Positions 25,263 through 38,300 of a DNA stretch of 64,000 nt are shown here, one piece after another. The first letter of the stretch is position 1, and each line of letters opens with the position of its first letter. Below the pieces are notes generated by a model. The model was not told the origin of the DNA. It was given only the letters and a program-made list of their open reading frames with translations, and ran no database searches. The stretch comes from Pocillopora verrucosa. Taxonomy: Eukaryota; Cnidaria; Anthozoa; Scleractinia; Pocilloporidae. The stretch lies in contig NC_089320.1 of NCBI RefSeq assembly GCF_036669915.1, positions 18,411,868-18,475,867 on the forward strand. The letters are read 5' to 3'. The position numbers were made by a program, and so were the translations under genes.

Positions 25263-25686
25263 ACCATCTTTATTCGATTCTAAGGCTCAACTCCAAGTAA
25301 TCCAAAAAAAAAAAAAAAATTGCAAGGGTTTATTTTAACCCTAAGTCCTTAGGAAAGAAACAACATCCAACATTCAGCCTGCTAAACTATAATTTGCATT
25401 TTAATGAATTAAAAAAAATTTTCAACACAACTGGTATGAATTAGTCCTTAAAATATCTGCGCCAAATCCCCAGAAGAAGTTGCTCAAATTTTTCAATTCC
25501 TTGAGGATAATTCCCTTTGGCATAAAATTGGAACAAATAGACCGCCAGTTCTAAATTTGCTGTTGAAAAGTTGATGGAAATGGCGTACGGTTTAATTAGT
25601 TTGAATCTGTCCAAAGGGAATTTTTCCATGCCTGTTTCAGCCCGTGTTTTAAGTCAGCTATTTACTCGCTTTTTAATTACCGAAAG

Positions 25687-25884
25687 GCGCACTGTTTGGA
25701 GATGATAATATAGAAACAAACCCAAACTTTGACTTTGATATCTCACTCGTGCCCTCTCTAATCAGTTGTAACACCCCTTGGCACGGCGCACTGTTTGGAG
25801 ATGATAATACAGAAACAAACCCAAACTTTGACTTTGATATCTCACTCGTGCCCTCTCTAATCAGTTGTAACACCCCTTGTCACG
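25687..25884 (+). repeat. 99-bp tandem duplication
   Basis: Two units, 25687-25785 and 25786-25884, are nearly identical (one contains ATATAG, the other ATACAG). Copy 1 of the segmental duplication has a single unit near 15925-16020, so this arose after the larger duplication. Confidence 0.9.
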
Positions 25885-26207
25885 AGCGCATCTATTTCTA
25901 AACCAAAGTTCTTCTTCCTCGGCTTTAGGACCTTACTATGGTAAACACCTCTTTAAAGAAACTTGGTTTCTTTTCCTTACCCCTCCCTTCTCATATTTGG
26001 TTCCTTCTCCTTACCCCTCACCCCATAATTCCTCTCGCTCTTCAATTTCCTGTTACCTCAATTCACAGCTGGTGTCAGAGGAGTTAGAGAGCACATCAGT
26101 TATTTACCACTTTCTACTCACATGCCGCAAAAAGTGGAAAGCGGCATGCACTCAATAAGTTTTTCCATTAAGGCTAACTTTCACTTTACAATTTGATTAG
26201 CAGCAAC

Positions 26208-26888
26208 ATGTGGATGATAACCTTGTCGATGGTGGCGCTGTTGGCTCATGTCACGCAAGGTGTAACCAGGTACGATACTGGCAAGGGCTTCGTTTACAAG
26301 CTATCGGTGGTGCAGGATGTCACGCTTGAAAGTCCATACAGAAACTACAACTATTTGCCGCACCTTCACGTTTCCCGGCATCCTGATTATCCTAACAAGC
26401 GATCGCTTGTAAAGTTTGAAAACCTACCCAGGTACTGCCCAGCTGACGAGGTCGTTTCTGCGAAGATGTACCTGTATTATGTCTACGCACACAAAGCCAG
26501 CTGGCATCCCATCACCAGAACCCCTTTTGTTCCACGTTATATTCAGGTTCATTTGGTGAAAAAATCCTGGAACGAGCATCAAGCTACCAGCTCCAAGCGT
26601 TCATCATCTACCTATTGGTCGACACGATACCTTGGTTTGGATAACAATGACGCAGAGGCGAACCCCCAGGATGAAAACCCCGTCGTTATCTTTCCATATC
26701 GCCCTCGAGGCTTCGTGGAGTTCGACGTCACTAAAGCAATCAGAGCGTGGCAGAAAGGAGTACCCAACTACGGCCTTGTGATCCGTGCAATTAACGAGTT
26801 AGAGAGCGGAAGAGGAATTCGATTTGCAAGCAACGCAGATCGCGATCGTTCAAGACATGCGTACGTTCTTGTTCTTTGCAAACACTAA
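26208..26888 (+). CDS. Secreted DNRLRE-domain protein, copy 2
   Basis: 226 aa, with the same signal peptide and DNRLRE domain as the gene at 16317. Relative to copy 1 the changes are S45R, R49Y, F52H, L54H, G60D, S80D, K81E, M112I, Y134S and I185V. The first 120 or so bases of coding sequence and the last 120 are identical or nearly so. The cluster between 45 and 81 adds two histidines and two acidic residues, which could alter a surface. All conserved hydrophobic and tryptophan positions remain, so both genes look functional. The exact role is not known. Confidence 0.85.
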   Translation: MWMITLSMVALLAHVTQGVTRYDTGKGFVYKLSVVQDVTLESPYRNYNYLPHLHVSRHPDYPNKRSLVKFENLPRYCPADEVVSAKMYLYYVYAHKASWHPITRTPFVPRYIQVHLVKKSWNEHQATSSKRSSSTYWSTRYLGLDNNDAEANPQDENPVVIFPYRPRGFVEFDVTKAIRAWQKGVPNYGLVIRAINELESGRGIRFASNADRDRSRHAYVLVLCKH

Positions 26889-26986
26889 AGAAAACATGTC
26901 ATTCTTGCTCTCCCTATTATCAAGAGTAGAATTTAATGGTATCGTATCACAGATGGGGATTGTTTTATCTGCATTCTGAGGATGAC

Positions 26987-26992
26987 AATAAA
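26987..26992 (+). terminator. polyadenylation signal, DNRLRE copy 2
   Basis: AATAAA about 100 bp after the stop codon, at the same place as in copy 1. Confidence 0.6.
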
Positions 26993-27499
26993 ATATCTTA
27001 AAAGGTTTTATTTTCTCTCTTTTATACACATGTAGCTGTAGTAAAAAAATTGATAAATTTATGAACTGATGAATTACTATACAGTAATCCATCATGCCCA
27101 AAACTTTATTCATTTAGAAAGACATATACTGTTAATAACAACATGATTAAGTCATCTTATCATATCGCTGGCAGCGCCTGTAGGCAATAAGAAGCGAATC
27201 CTGTGTTCTGAAAGGCCACCCTTTGATCCCGCGCAAGAAAAAAAGAAGTGTGTAGAGCAGACTTGCAAAGTTCGTAAATTTTTGGACAATTTTGGTGATG
27301 AAGTCGCAAAAAACGGCAGAAGACAGTCAAAACGAAGAAAATGCAAAAATAATACTATCGCTGGTTTGTTGTGCTGCAAACACATTTGGCTTTCTTTCCC
27401 GGCTCTCTTATTAAGCAAGTCACTGAGTTGTTAGTTTTTAATATAACCAAATCTCTGCTTTATAAAAGATTCTTTATTGACCGAGCTTGTTTAGTCAAG

Positions 27500-27583
27500 A
27501 TGGCTGGAAGTTACTTGTGTTTGTTTTATGGTATGGCCATAAGTTTGGAACAGGCATCGACTAAATATTCCTTTGGAGCGTGA
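27500..27583 (+). CDS. Possible 27-codon ORF behind a TATA box, copy 2
   Basis: TATAAA at 27461-27466 precedes an ATG by about 34 bp. The frame begins MAGSYLCLFYG and ends KYSFGA. It matches the copy at 17605 with a few residue changes. No function can be assigned. Confidence 0.25.
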   Translation: MAGSYLCLFYGMAISLEQASTKYSFGA

Positions 27584-27660
27584 TCTTGTGACGACAGCTT
27601 TGTTTAGGTGCGTTATATTAAGGGCGCGCGCTAGTTTTTCCGAAATTTTGGGTGCTACAA

Positions 27661-28378
27661 ACAAGGATGCACGTTAGAATACAAACGAATCAACTGAAAC
27701 TTACACTTACCCAGTCGCACACAAGTTGATTCCTGCTTTAAAAGTGCGCCGGATATTTTAAGGAGGTCTAACCCAAACCGCCCCTAGGTATTCTCTATAA
27801 GAGGGTTGATTTAATGAAATAAATGTCTTTCCTCTGTTAGGTTCGGCCCTCTTAATAATATTCACAAAAATAACCGTTCAGATAAAAGGTTCCACTAAAT
27901 TGAAGAAAGTTTAGAACGCGGTTTTGTTAAACAACCGCTGAACTTTGTTTCGATAACAGGCTCCGTTGGTTTCTCAGTAACTTCTTCTGGGTAAAAATGG
28001 AATTGTATAAAATGGTCGTATTTGGTCCAAAAAGCCCAGAGGGAGGAGAAAGGATTGATTTGGGTGTGGGTACACTCGATATAGCTTCATACTCATGACA
28101 CACTTAGGGTGATTTAAGCCAAATTTCAAGTTTTGTCACTTTCATAATTCTTCTTTTGCTTGTACACTCTGCCTCGATATCAGGGTTAAATGTGGACCAA
28201 ACCACGGGACAAAGGCACTTTGGTTGTGTGGTTTTAAAGTTTGGCAAGTATACTACGTAACTAAATAAAAGGGAAAAAAAACGGTTCAGCAGCACCACTG
28301 CTTTGCAAAGGGACTGGATACAAATAAAATATCACGCCTTCGTTTTTACAATACCATCATTTGAGCGATTTATTACAT
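27661..28378. other. Gene-free interval between the DNRLRE copy 2 block and the CILP-like gene
   Basis: No coding sequence or repeat that I recognise. It should contain the 3' flank of the - strand CILP-like gene. Confidence 0.4.
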
Positions 28379-28384
28379 TAAAAT
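28379..28384 (-). terminator. candidate polyadenylation signal of the CILP-like gene
   Basis: AATAAA on the - strand, about 120 bp after the proposed last splice acceptor; a second one lies at 28430-28435. Confidence 0.35.
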
Positions 28385-28501
28385 CTCGTCTACTAAATAT
28401 TAAATCACGCGTCAATCATTTTATTTGTCATTTCTCAGCTTAATGGTTCACCGTCCATTCCTATGCATCCCATCTGGTTACTATTTCAAGCTGATGCCTA
28501 A
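28385..28501 (-). other. Proposed last exon (stop codon and 3' UTR) of the CILP-like gene
   Basis: A strong acceptor (pyrimidine run then TTTCAG) lies just before 28501 on the - strand. Joined to the GTAAGT donor that follows 29385, the split codon becomes CGT and the next codon is TAG. The protein then ends exactly as it would by reading through to the TAA at 29381. The exon is inferred from splice sites only. Confidence 0.4.
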
Positions 28502-29380
28502 CTGAAACAGAATAAAAAAATAAAGAAACATTAGGCACGAAATGTCACTATGAATCCCATAGCCATTTGAGTTAAGGACCGTAAGATTGAACAATATCTC
28601 ATATTGCATCTATGAAAATTTTCAGAATCAGAGAGGAAACTATTTAATAAATATTATAACTTAAGCATTTACTCTCGTGAAAAAGGTTTAGAAAGCTTTT
28701 TGTCCATTGCCAATGCAACCCTTGAAGGTTTCGCTCTAAACCAAAGGAAACGTTTTGCTCCATCGCATCGCTAGCAAAAATCTTATCGACTTAAACGCTC
28801 GAGGTGCCAACCTACATCATTGCTTCAAATATAAACCTTTGCCTGTCTCGCTAAAGCTTTAACCCTTTCCACCCTAACATCAGTATCCATATTCTCTATA
28901 CTCCTATCTCTACATTTTCTTTGGTACTGACAAGGAGAATTTGTTTAACAATCAAAACTTCTTAGGTCTGTGATCATTTCCTTTATTCTTATGATGTTAC
29001 TGAATGATTCAGCACTACTGCTGTAAGGAGAAATTACATGCTGGTCACTCTCAGGGTTTAAAGGGTTAAATAAGCAATAAACACAACTTCTTTGAGATAT
29101 TTGACTCTACCTAGGCGTCCAGCCCGTGATGAGTCATTAATAAGGACTGTGTTGTCGGTTTGGCATTCAGAAGGGTAACGTCAAACGTTTGTTCTGGGAG
29201 ACTTTATACCATTGTTACATAATTAAGAAAAATCAAAATTTCAAGTGCTCTCTAAGTCGAGGAAACCTTTTCATACAAAGGTATCTTAACAAAACTTATG
29301 GAGACACTGCATCTGTTGCGAACGTTTTTTATTTGTAATGCTTGAATACAAGCAAATGTTGAAGATACTTTTAAGTCTAC

Positions 29381-32300
29381 TTACCGGCATCTAATAGTGA
29401 TTGTAGGGTTCAGATTTGTAGTAGTTGGTCGGCCTGAGTTGTACTGCTGGTTCCCTGTAAGACACCTGTTCTTGGCCACACCTGTATCTCCAGAGTAGAG
29501 CCCAGCGTCACCTCCCACCAAATGTGGAACACAAAAGTTGCGCTCTTGACTTGAGGAACTGGCTGGGGGCACAGTACATCGATTTTGCGCACCATTCAAA
29601 ACATTGTTGAGCCCCTGAACTGTGCATGATCCTGTCAGCGTGAGGAATTGTAAGTGGGTCTGGTACTGTCCTGATGAGCCCTCATTACATCGGTATTCCA
29701 AGCACACCACACCCTGTCCACCAACCGTGGCACTCTTCTCCGCAGTGTAACCGTATTCCACGTCAGATTGACCAGGAGCTTTTCCAACGCTTCCCACATA
29801 TATGACTGAGTCGGGCTTTGTCCCTACAACAAGTGCTTTGACAAAACAAATCTCGTCAGGTCTCACCTGCCACAACCGAGGATCGCTGGGATCATCAATT
29901 CTAATACTTTCCCAGTGGAACGATTGCCCTGCATTGGCATCTCGGAATTCAAAAGCAAAATCATTTGCTCTTCTTTGTGAACATCTGCCATCCTCGCCTC
30001 TGAGGTAAATGGGACCTCGATCATCTACTTTAGTGGAAGTGAACCGGAAGGACTGGATTTTGAAAACATTACCCACAGAAGACCCGTCAATGATCTCAGG
30101 GTTCACCAATAGAGGAAAGCCAGTAGGCTGTCGTGGAATGAGAGGCGCTCCATCGCGTTCAGCTTGAAGAATGGCTCGCTTGTCTCGTAAGCTTAGAATG
30201 CACAGGGTTCCACTAGCAGGGACTGTATCTTGGCGATAAGAGGTGTACTGTAACCCATTGTCGCTCAGACCGATGCGAGACACAACTGTGCCTGAGGGAG
30301 CCGTGATTCGGACATAACTGACAACAGTAACGTAATCCCAGTTGATGTTGTCTAAAGGAACATTTGGTGTAATTTCACTCACAAAGAACTTCCTTGCTCG
30401 TTCGCGTCTCTTTGGTCTAGAGCTGCCGCCTTGCTCAGGGCGTAATACTCCGAACTTAACCCAGCGACCAGTTTCCTTGCTCAGGTACCATTGATAAACT
30501 GTGACATCATTGGGTATGTCTAACAGGTCAGCGTCGATGCGGACTGAGATGTTTTTACCCAGACTGAGCTGATTACCATTGCTGTCTGTAAAAACTTGCC
30601 TCAGCATTCCAACAGATCCGAGTGCCACCTCCTCTCCATTGTCGTTAATCGCTGAAAAATCCCCAGGCGCTGCTGTCATGTCTGCCTGGCTTCTAGGATC
30701 AATCACCCCAATGGTTGCTGTGATCTCACCGGTATATACTCTTCCATCAGCTGTGAGGAAGGCATTTGCAGGGATGTCCAGATCGACAAAATTTGGTCTC
30801 CCCCCGGATCCTCCAAGGGGAACACTCTTTTTATTGTTTGCTGGGAATTTGATCACCGGCGGTTTCTTTTGAAGAACAATGGTATAAAAAGACACTTGCC
30901 CCTCATGAAGTTCGAAAACTTTCGTTGTATCTTCCAGCAGTCCTTGAAAATTGTCTTTTACCGTTAATACTATTCGCTTGGTTCCTGACTTGACCAGAAT
31001 TTTAAAATTTCCTCGCCTATCCGTATAGTATCGGCTACCAACGTCATTGCTCACAGTCATCTCGCCACGCCACAGGGGATTTCCCATCGGATCGACCACT
31101 TTACCTCGAACAACAATTTTTGAGACAGCGCAGTCTGCACATGCGCATTTAGAGATTTTCTGAATGTTGAACTTTATACCGCTTTTGCAACTCACGCGGC
31201 TGTCAGACATAGAAGCTGGGCTACAGCATTGTCGAGTGGAGTCGTGTCCTCCACAGCTTCCAGCATGCCGTTGGTTACGCTTTACGCATGCTTCGTTAGA
31301 ACAAGTACCAACATTGACGCTGTTACTCCCACTGCTATCTTCTGTGCATCCTTCAGGCAATGACACAACTTTTGTCCGTGGGATGGGGTTGCATGAGTCT
31401 TCGCGATTACCTGAAATTACATTTTTTAGTAAAAATGTAATTTAGTAATTTTAAAGGAAAGAAATATAATATTATCACATGTTTTGATTAGAAAGAGTTA
31501 GAAGTGTTGAAAAACCAACTCATATTTATCTTGGGCTAACCGAATAACAATCAAGCGCTTTGTAATGTAAATTAAGTCTGGAAGATTGTGCTTCGGAGAA
31601 GCCCAAGTAAAGCTCTAACTAAGTTCCATACATGTATAGCTATAGCAATAGGCGTGGATAGGCATAGGTTGTTTCAAACAGTGCATTATTTATACATATC
31701 AGACCTTGTTCAATACAAAGCATTACCGTATACCACACAGGTGAAATGGGGTCCGAAATGTGCTTTTTGCGGGGGCTGATTGGCTAGCCCGAAGTGATTA
31801 GCAAGTGAATATCAACCGCTATTGACCATACTAGTAAAATAACTGTCAAATATGCGAACCACTTTAATGATTTCTTAACAGGAAATCATATCTTACCAGG
31901 CACAACTGTCAGCGTTGCTTCGTTGGATACTGTTGCCCCAAACTTGTTTTTTGCACGACATTGATATGAACCAGAATCACGTGAAGACAATCTAGACAGA
32001 CGTAGGTTTCTATTTCGTAACTGGTGCAGTAAGGGTGCACCGTTGTGAAACCTACCGAACGAGAAAGATGAATAAAATAATTTTATCAATATCTTTTTTA
32101 CCTTTGTCTATGGTAACTAGATTTGTCATCACGTGTAGAAAAAGGTGGATAAGAAAAATACAGATTGCAAACGCTGATCTTGGAATATTCGTGGAAAATG
32201 TCTCAGTGGAAAATGTCTCAGTGGATATCCAGACTGTGACACATAGAGCTCTTTAAAACGTGCTTTGGACCTACCATTCATATACAGGAGTAGGTTTCCC

Positions 32301-35300
32301 TGTCGCCTGGCAACAAAGTGTTATGCCATCACCCTCCATTCGAATGGAGTCTTGTGGATCTTTTGTAACGACTGGGATCTCTGTAAATAATCAACGATAA
32401 AAGATTACCAAACACATAGGAGAAGGGGACAATGGAAGGATCTTAGCAGTTTGGATCGATTGACGGAAAGTGGGAAGAAATTACCCGAGAACCAAGATCA
32501 TATATTTTGAGAAAGACAACATATTGAGAGAGGCATTTATGAAGGAACAGTCTTCGACCTTTATGCATTACCGTAATTCAAAGATTTTACACTCGTACAC
32601 GTTTGGGTGGACTCTCAATACCCACCGCCTTCGCAAAGATTCCCAGTAATTCCAGCTGGACACTTGCAGAATGATCTCCTTTCTACACTGAGGCATGTCC
32701 CTCCATTCCTGCATGGCCGAGCGTTGCAATTTACTGCAAACATATACAATAATCATTGGAATTGATCTCGGATATTTAATTATTTTGATAAACGCAAGCT
32801 ACAATTATCGTCATTGAGATTAGTTTCAGATAAAATAGGATAAATTGTGATTTTTTCGAAATACGATAAGGAGGTTGTCTCATCAAACAAAATAAACGAC
32901 GTAAAAATGGGCACATAGGCCTCTCCTACGGTAACCAACCTTTCTCGCAACTTCTTCCAGTGAACTGAGGTTTACAGAAACAAAAGTGCATCTTGTTTCC
33001 AAGGGAGTAACATGTTCCTCCATTCTGGCAAGGTTTCTGCGCACATGCACCTAGAAAGGAGGAAATACTAGAGTTGACAAACTGATGGGACGTTCTCTCT
33101 CAGAAATATAAATACATACAGGCACTATTTCGTTTGACGAAGTTCTGCTCTGATGGATGCATATCTTCACCTTGGACTACTTTATTTTCTCCAGCCATAG
33201 CTTATAGCGCATAAGGCCTCTATGTTTTCAAAGTCGTCCTCGAGGTTACCAATGATTTGGTCCGCCTCTGATCAACCTCTTGCTTTGACTTTGGTACGCA
33301 TACCTTTTCTGCTTAAGCAAGGCACAACGGTGGAGATCTCAAGTGAGCGAGATTTCCGTAAGGGTAGAGTTGATTGACACGTCGCTCAAGAAAGAAACTT
33401 AGAGAAAAAGAGGCTGATCTTCGTCAGATTTCTAAGTGTCAGCCAATCTGGCAAGAACAGACCTGCCAGGGATAGAATTCCCGGTCAGAACACACACACA
33501 CACACAAGCTTTATCAGCTTAACTCTCAAGTATGTATTACGGATGCAAGATAAAGAAATAAATAAGGGGTGCATCCCTCCGTCCTTCGCATTTCCAGCAG
33601 AAGGTACCCCAAAAGTCGTCAGGAGATACTTCTTCACAACTACCACGCGTATACCTCGATTAAGGCATAGGGCCTGGATATGAACTTGTTTTTTGAATTG
33701 GATGCATCCTCACTAACCGTTCAGGATCTCTAAAAACTTTTATTCTAAGTGTTTTTTTTGTTGATGTAACTCTATTCGTTAAGTAATTTTATTTCGTTAA
33801 GTAAGTTTATGGTAACTAGGGAGGAAAAGTATGTTGGAATTCTCGGAAATTTTGGGGTCATGCCAGTGATGCCAAGTCAATGCATACCATTCAGGATCTC
33901 GCAACGTCTTCCAGTATATTGAGATCTGCAGCTACAGCTAAACGTGGATCCTTGACTCGAACATGACCCTCCATTTTGGCAAGGGTTTGGGATGCATGGA
34001 TCTACGACTGAAGTAAAAAATCCTTAAGCGCTTAGCTTCTAATGTAATGTTATATAACCACTCCTCACGATTTCAATACATCATCAGGCAAACAGGAAAT
34101 GAGAACCAAAAAACATATTTGCCGAATGGTTTCATTTTGATGTACCAGTTAATTCTCTTAAGGTGGCTCCATAGGGTTTTAGCTCAACGTTGGCGCGCGC
34201 CAGCGTAATGTTTTTCCAGAAAATTTTTATGTTTTTTCTTTAGAAGGTCACTAAAAAGCCATCAAAAGGCAATGAACAAAGTTCGGACTATCTTTTCGTG
34301 TAGCAAATATCAATATGATTTTCGTTGTCAAACTAAGGCTCCATAATGGGAGGCGCTCCCCAGCGATAATTTGGCTTTGCCCTTGATTTTCTTCGATTTG
34401 CTCTGATGAAATCTCCCAAAATTTTCACAATTTGTGAAAGTTTCCCTACCGATCATTTAAAAGCCATTTTGCTATTTGCAATTTTGTGTTATCTTCCTCA
34501 ATCTGAAATTTGGCCTATAAATTTTTGTAATCAACATGCGCTAGGAAGGGCAAAAATATGTTAAACGGTCCAGCAAAATCTTAGTAAAATCCACGGAAGG
34601 AAACGCGATAAATCTTACTCGACAGATCCCTATTTACCTTGTCGTCAAATATTAAGTGATGGAATAGAACTTCACCAAGATCGGTATCTGAGCATGCGTA
34701 AACTTTCGACTCTGTCGACTTTTGGCAACCTTCCTTACGGTGTTTTCTTTTCGGTTGACCTCTTTTTCAGGTGTAGAGGGCCTATGAATTTTATGGGTGC
34801 AGTTGCTCTGGAAACCCTAGATTCCATCTCATAAAAAGAGTACTGTGTCAAACTGTTTTTAACACAGCTTTTCAGATAACGATCGTATCGAGCCGCCATG
34901 TTTGTTTTGCATGTTGACACTTTTAAAGCTCGTGCTATCTTCGTGCAATCAAAAAAAACCCTTTGAGCAAAGTTATAGCAACGAGAGAGGAGAAGTTGGT
35001 TAGAGATCTCGAAAGTTGTGGGGTCAGGCTAGTGATGCGAAGTTATATTAGTACATACCCTGTTCGCAGCGCATACCAGTATACTTGGGTGGACACTCAC
35101 AGTACCAGGAGGGGATAAAATCTTCAGGGATCGCACGTTTCTTGTCACTTTTATTCGGGAAGGAGGAAGGACTCCTTCGATACAGGGCTTGACACGTTCC
35201 TCCATTCAAACAATGATTGAATTTGCACACAGAAAGATCTAAGAAGTACACAAAAGAATAGAATGTAAAGCACATTTAGGGAAGTTGATTACACGAAATC

Positions 35301-38300
35301 ATTTTCCTCCAAAAAATTACTGCGGCATTAGTTGCAGATGACAATTAGACTACAAGGCCACCCAGAGGTAACAAGACTCAGACGTCTACGTGCAAATCAA
35401 ACGACATAACTGGTGGTCAGTAAGGAAAATGAAATACATACTTTGTTCGCAGTTTTTACCAGTAAACTCCGGTGGACATTTACAATGGTACTTGTTAAAC
35501 CAAAGCCCATCTGGCACCTTCATTGTGAGACGTCGATGTCGGCGTAGGGAGGTACATATTCCCCCATTCCGACAAGGATTGGGATGACAGGAATGCGGAC
35601 CTGGCGAGGCATTAGGCTTAATCGGATCACAATACAAGTGGCTCATTGCCCTCCCCCCCCCCTCTCCCCCTCTCCCACCTCCCCCCGAGCGCGGGTGCAA
35701 TTCAGTTTCAAGGGCAAAACAAACCCTTATCATGTGCTCGCTTTATAAGTGTTTTCGGGCATGCCCTATTTCATTTTTACCAGCACTCTCCTCTTAGGTA
35801 ACACCAAAGCGCTCTCCCATCTTTAAATACATCTCAAACAAATCTTCTCATTCTATCAGAAAAATGGTATAAAAACCGAGGGATATCGCTTAGGAATTTT
35901 TCAGGCGTATTGCATATGAGGGGAAATATTTGATGGATTATATGAAAAGCCAGAACTGAGAAATTCACTTATTAAGAAAGCACTGATGTAGTACCTAGAT
36001 CTTACCGTGTAACTGTAACCTAAATGGCCGTGAAAGGTCTAGGTACGACGAGACTAGGAAAGTACCTATATTTGAGTTCAGCCCATCATTTAGGAACAGT
36101 GGTTTATTTTATGATCAGAGTAAATAGAGAACTGTTTTTCATGAATTGTTGAGCATGATATACAAGAACTTAGACCTTTAAGAGGTAGTTTTAAACAGAA
36201 CTCCTCCGTGTGCTTCGTAACTTAGTGGAAAACATACGCACTACACGTGTTTATACTTGTTTTATGATTGCTAGTAGGTTTTTATGCAAGATATAGATAG
36301 AAAAACCTGTCATCAGGATAAAATTCAGCTCGTAAACCTGTCTTGTTACTAACCTACAGGTATTGTGTCTATGCATTCCGGTGCACAATGGGGCTTGGAA
36401 CTGCCTAATGATACAATCGATATTGGAGAAAATGAGTGCAGGAATATCGAATGGTAATAGATAAATTCGGCCCTGGACGAGCCCATTTAACTATCAACAT
36501 CAGTTCTCGGTAGACATTTGAATATATACATCGTTTGACTCGGCCTGGTGAATGAAAACCGCGTTAAGGGGCTTTACCAGAAAATTGAAGCATAGCCAAC
36601 TGACTAATATTATATATTTCCTAAAGCTATCGACCATTGAGTGCGAAAAATATCAAAGTGGTGCCATTGTCGTTGCTATTATCATCTTCAGGTGCACATT
36701 CTAAAACGGTCACTGGAGTCGCGTCTATTTATTTTGGTCAGGCGTATGGTTTTCTGCGATAATAGTTGCATTGATTTATACCTAAGGAACATAGGTATGC
36801 TCCAGGCTTCGCTCGATGAATCTGGGTTTTAGAGCATTATAATTTACACGGCTAAATGTTCTTTGTGAACCATTTCGCTGTAATTTTTCTACAATAATAG
36901 AGAGCACTCTACACTAAGAACAGTTCCTCCTTTTCGGCGAAGTCTTTCGCGTGAGTTAAAAAAATCAATAAAGAAAATTATGTCAACTTTTCGTGCGCCC
37001 ACACCCAGAGTTTCGCGCAACGAACTTCGCCGAAAGTTAAAGGAGGATTTCTCGTAGCCTAAGAGTGCTCCTAAAGAGGAATGTTGTCTGTGACTGTGGT
37101 TGATGTTCTGACAACCTGAGCAAAAGTTATCATCAGATAACAAGTGATGTCATTTCTTACCTACGCCGAGACGTAGTTGTTGACTGTTTCCTTGATCAAA
37201 TCTGCCTCCTTCAATTGCATCTTGGTCCTGAAAAACCAATGTTACTCAAGCTCGTCTGTGGATATCATAGTGACTATTCGATTTCGAGTATCCTACGCTC
37301 TTCATAGAGATTTGGAGCCTTGGAGAGAATACTTGGCGCAAATATAGTTAAGTGTACGAGTTTATACATATACAGGTGAATGTGTCTACATTTGTACTAA
37401 TGAAAACGACTTTTTAACAACTCATTAGCTATTTCAGCTATAACCACTCATATCAAAACTCTGGCGATTGAACCCCTTTCACTACCAAGTTCTCGTTAGC
37501 AATTCTCTTCACTGTCTTCCATACAATTCTTACGATGTTGCTTCGAAGAATTTGGTATTGGATCAACTAACTCAAATTTTCTTTATTCTTACCACTTGTC
37601 TACTTGATATTATATCAAAGGAGAAATTGTCTCGGTAACTCATCGTGGGAGTTTAAGGGTTAACAGGTATCACTTTTACTACGAGAACTTCGTAATTCGT
37701 TTTGAAAATTTTTTCGGCAATAGCTGCATAGAATAAAAGCGTTGATTTATCTGGCTGAAGCAAACGGCTGTTCTTCGTCTGTTCTTTTAATTTTCTGCTA
37801 AATTTTTTTTCAATGATGTACACCTTACCAGAGCTATCCTGGCTTCGACAGCATATCTCGCCCATGGAACTGAAACCAAACAATTAACATTGGGTCTATG
37901 CTGTTAACATTTTCGCCGATGTCGGCTTCTTTGCAACTAGAGACCCGTCATCATTTATCGCCTTAGAAGGAGAGGAGAGGGTCGGGGGTCGGGGGTCGGG
38001 GGTCGGGGGTCGGGGGTCGGGGGTCGGGGGTCGGGGGTCGGGGGATTGGAGGATTTTGGTTAGGTGACAATTAAAATTACCTGATCCCACTTGATGATTC
38101 CTCCTCATTGGCAGTTAATTGGCAGTAAATTTTGTATAGCTCCCCCTCCCACTTATACTTTATTGGTGACCCCCCCCCCACTCCCGAAAAAAATCTCCCT
38201 ATCCCCGCCCGGTGAGACAAAGTGCCTGGTCCCTTTTTAATTTTTAATGAATAGGCAAAAGGAAAGATATAGCTTAAGACTAAACGTCAAGTTTAGATTT

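Larger units (their letters stand above)
23916..27660 (+). repeat. Segmental duplication, copy 2 (contains a DNRLRE gene)
   Basis: The partner of 14090-17762 in the same orientation. It differs by a PLE fragment at about 24580-25262 and a 99-bp tandem duplication at 25687-25884. Identity is highest across the DNRLRE gene and its 3' flank and lower at both ends. After about 27660 the copies part: copy 1 continues into the CILP-like pseudogene, copy 2 into unrelated sequence. Confidence 0.85.

Noticed and set aside
15676..25629. Matching 62-codon - strand frames in both duplication copies
   Set aside because: Most differences between the two change amino acids, so there is no sign of protein-level constraint. 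The shared frame follows from the recent duplication.
32568..32756. Open - strand frame reading through the EGF5 exon
   Set aside because: It is out of frame; the frame shifted by one base encodes the six-cysteine EGF domain and matches the neighbouring exon phases.
37896..38108. Proline-rich frame on the - strand
   Set aside because: It is produced by translating the GTCGGGG heptamer array.
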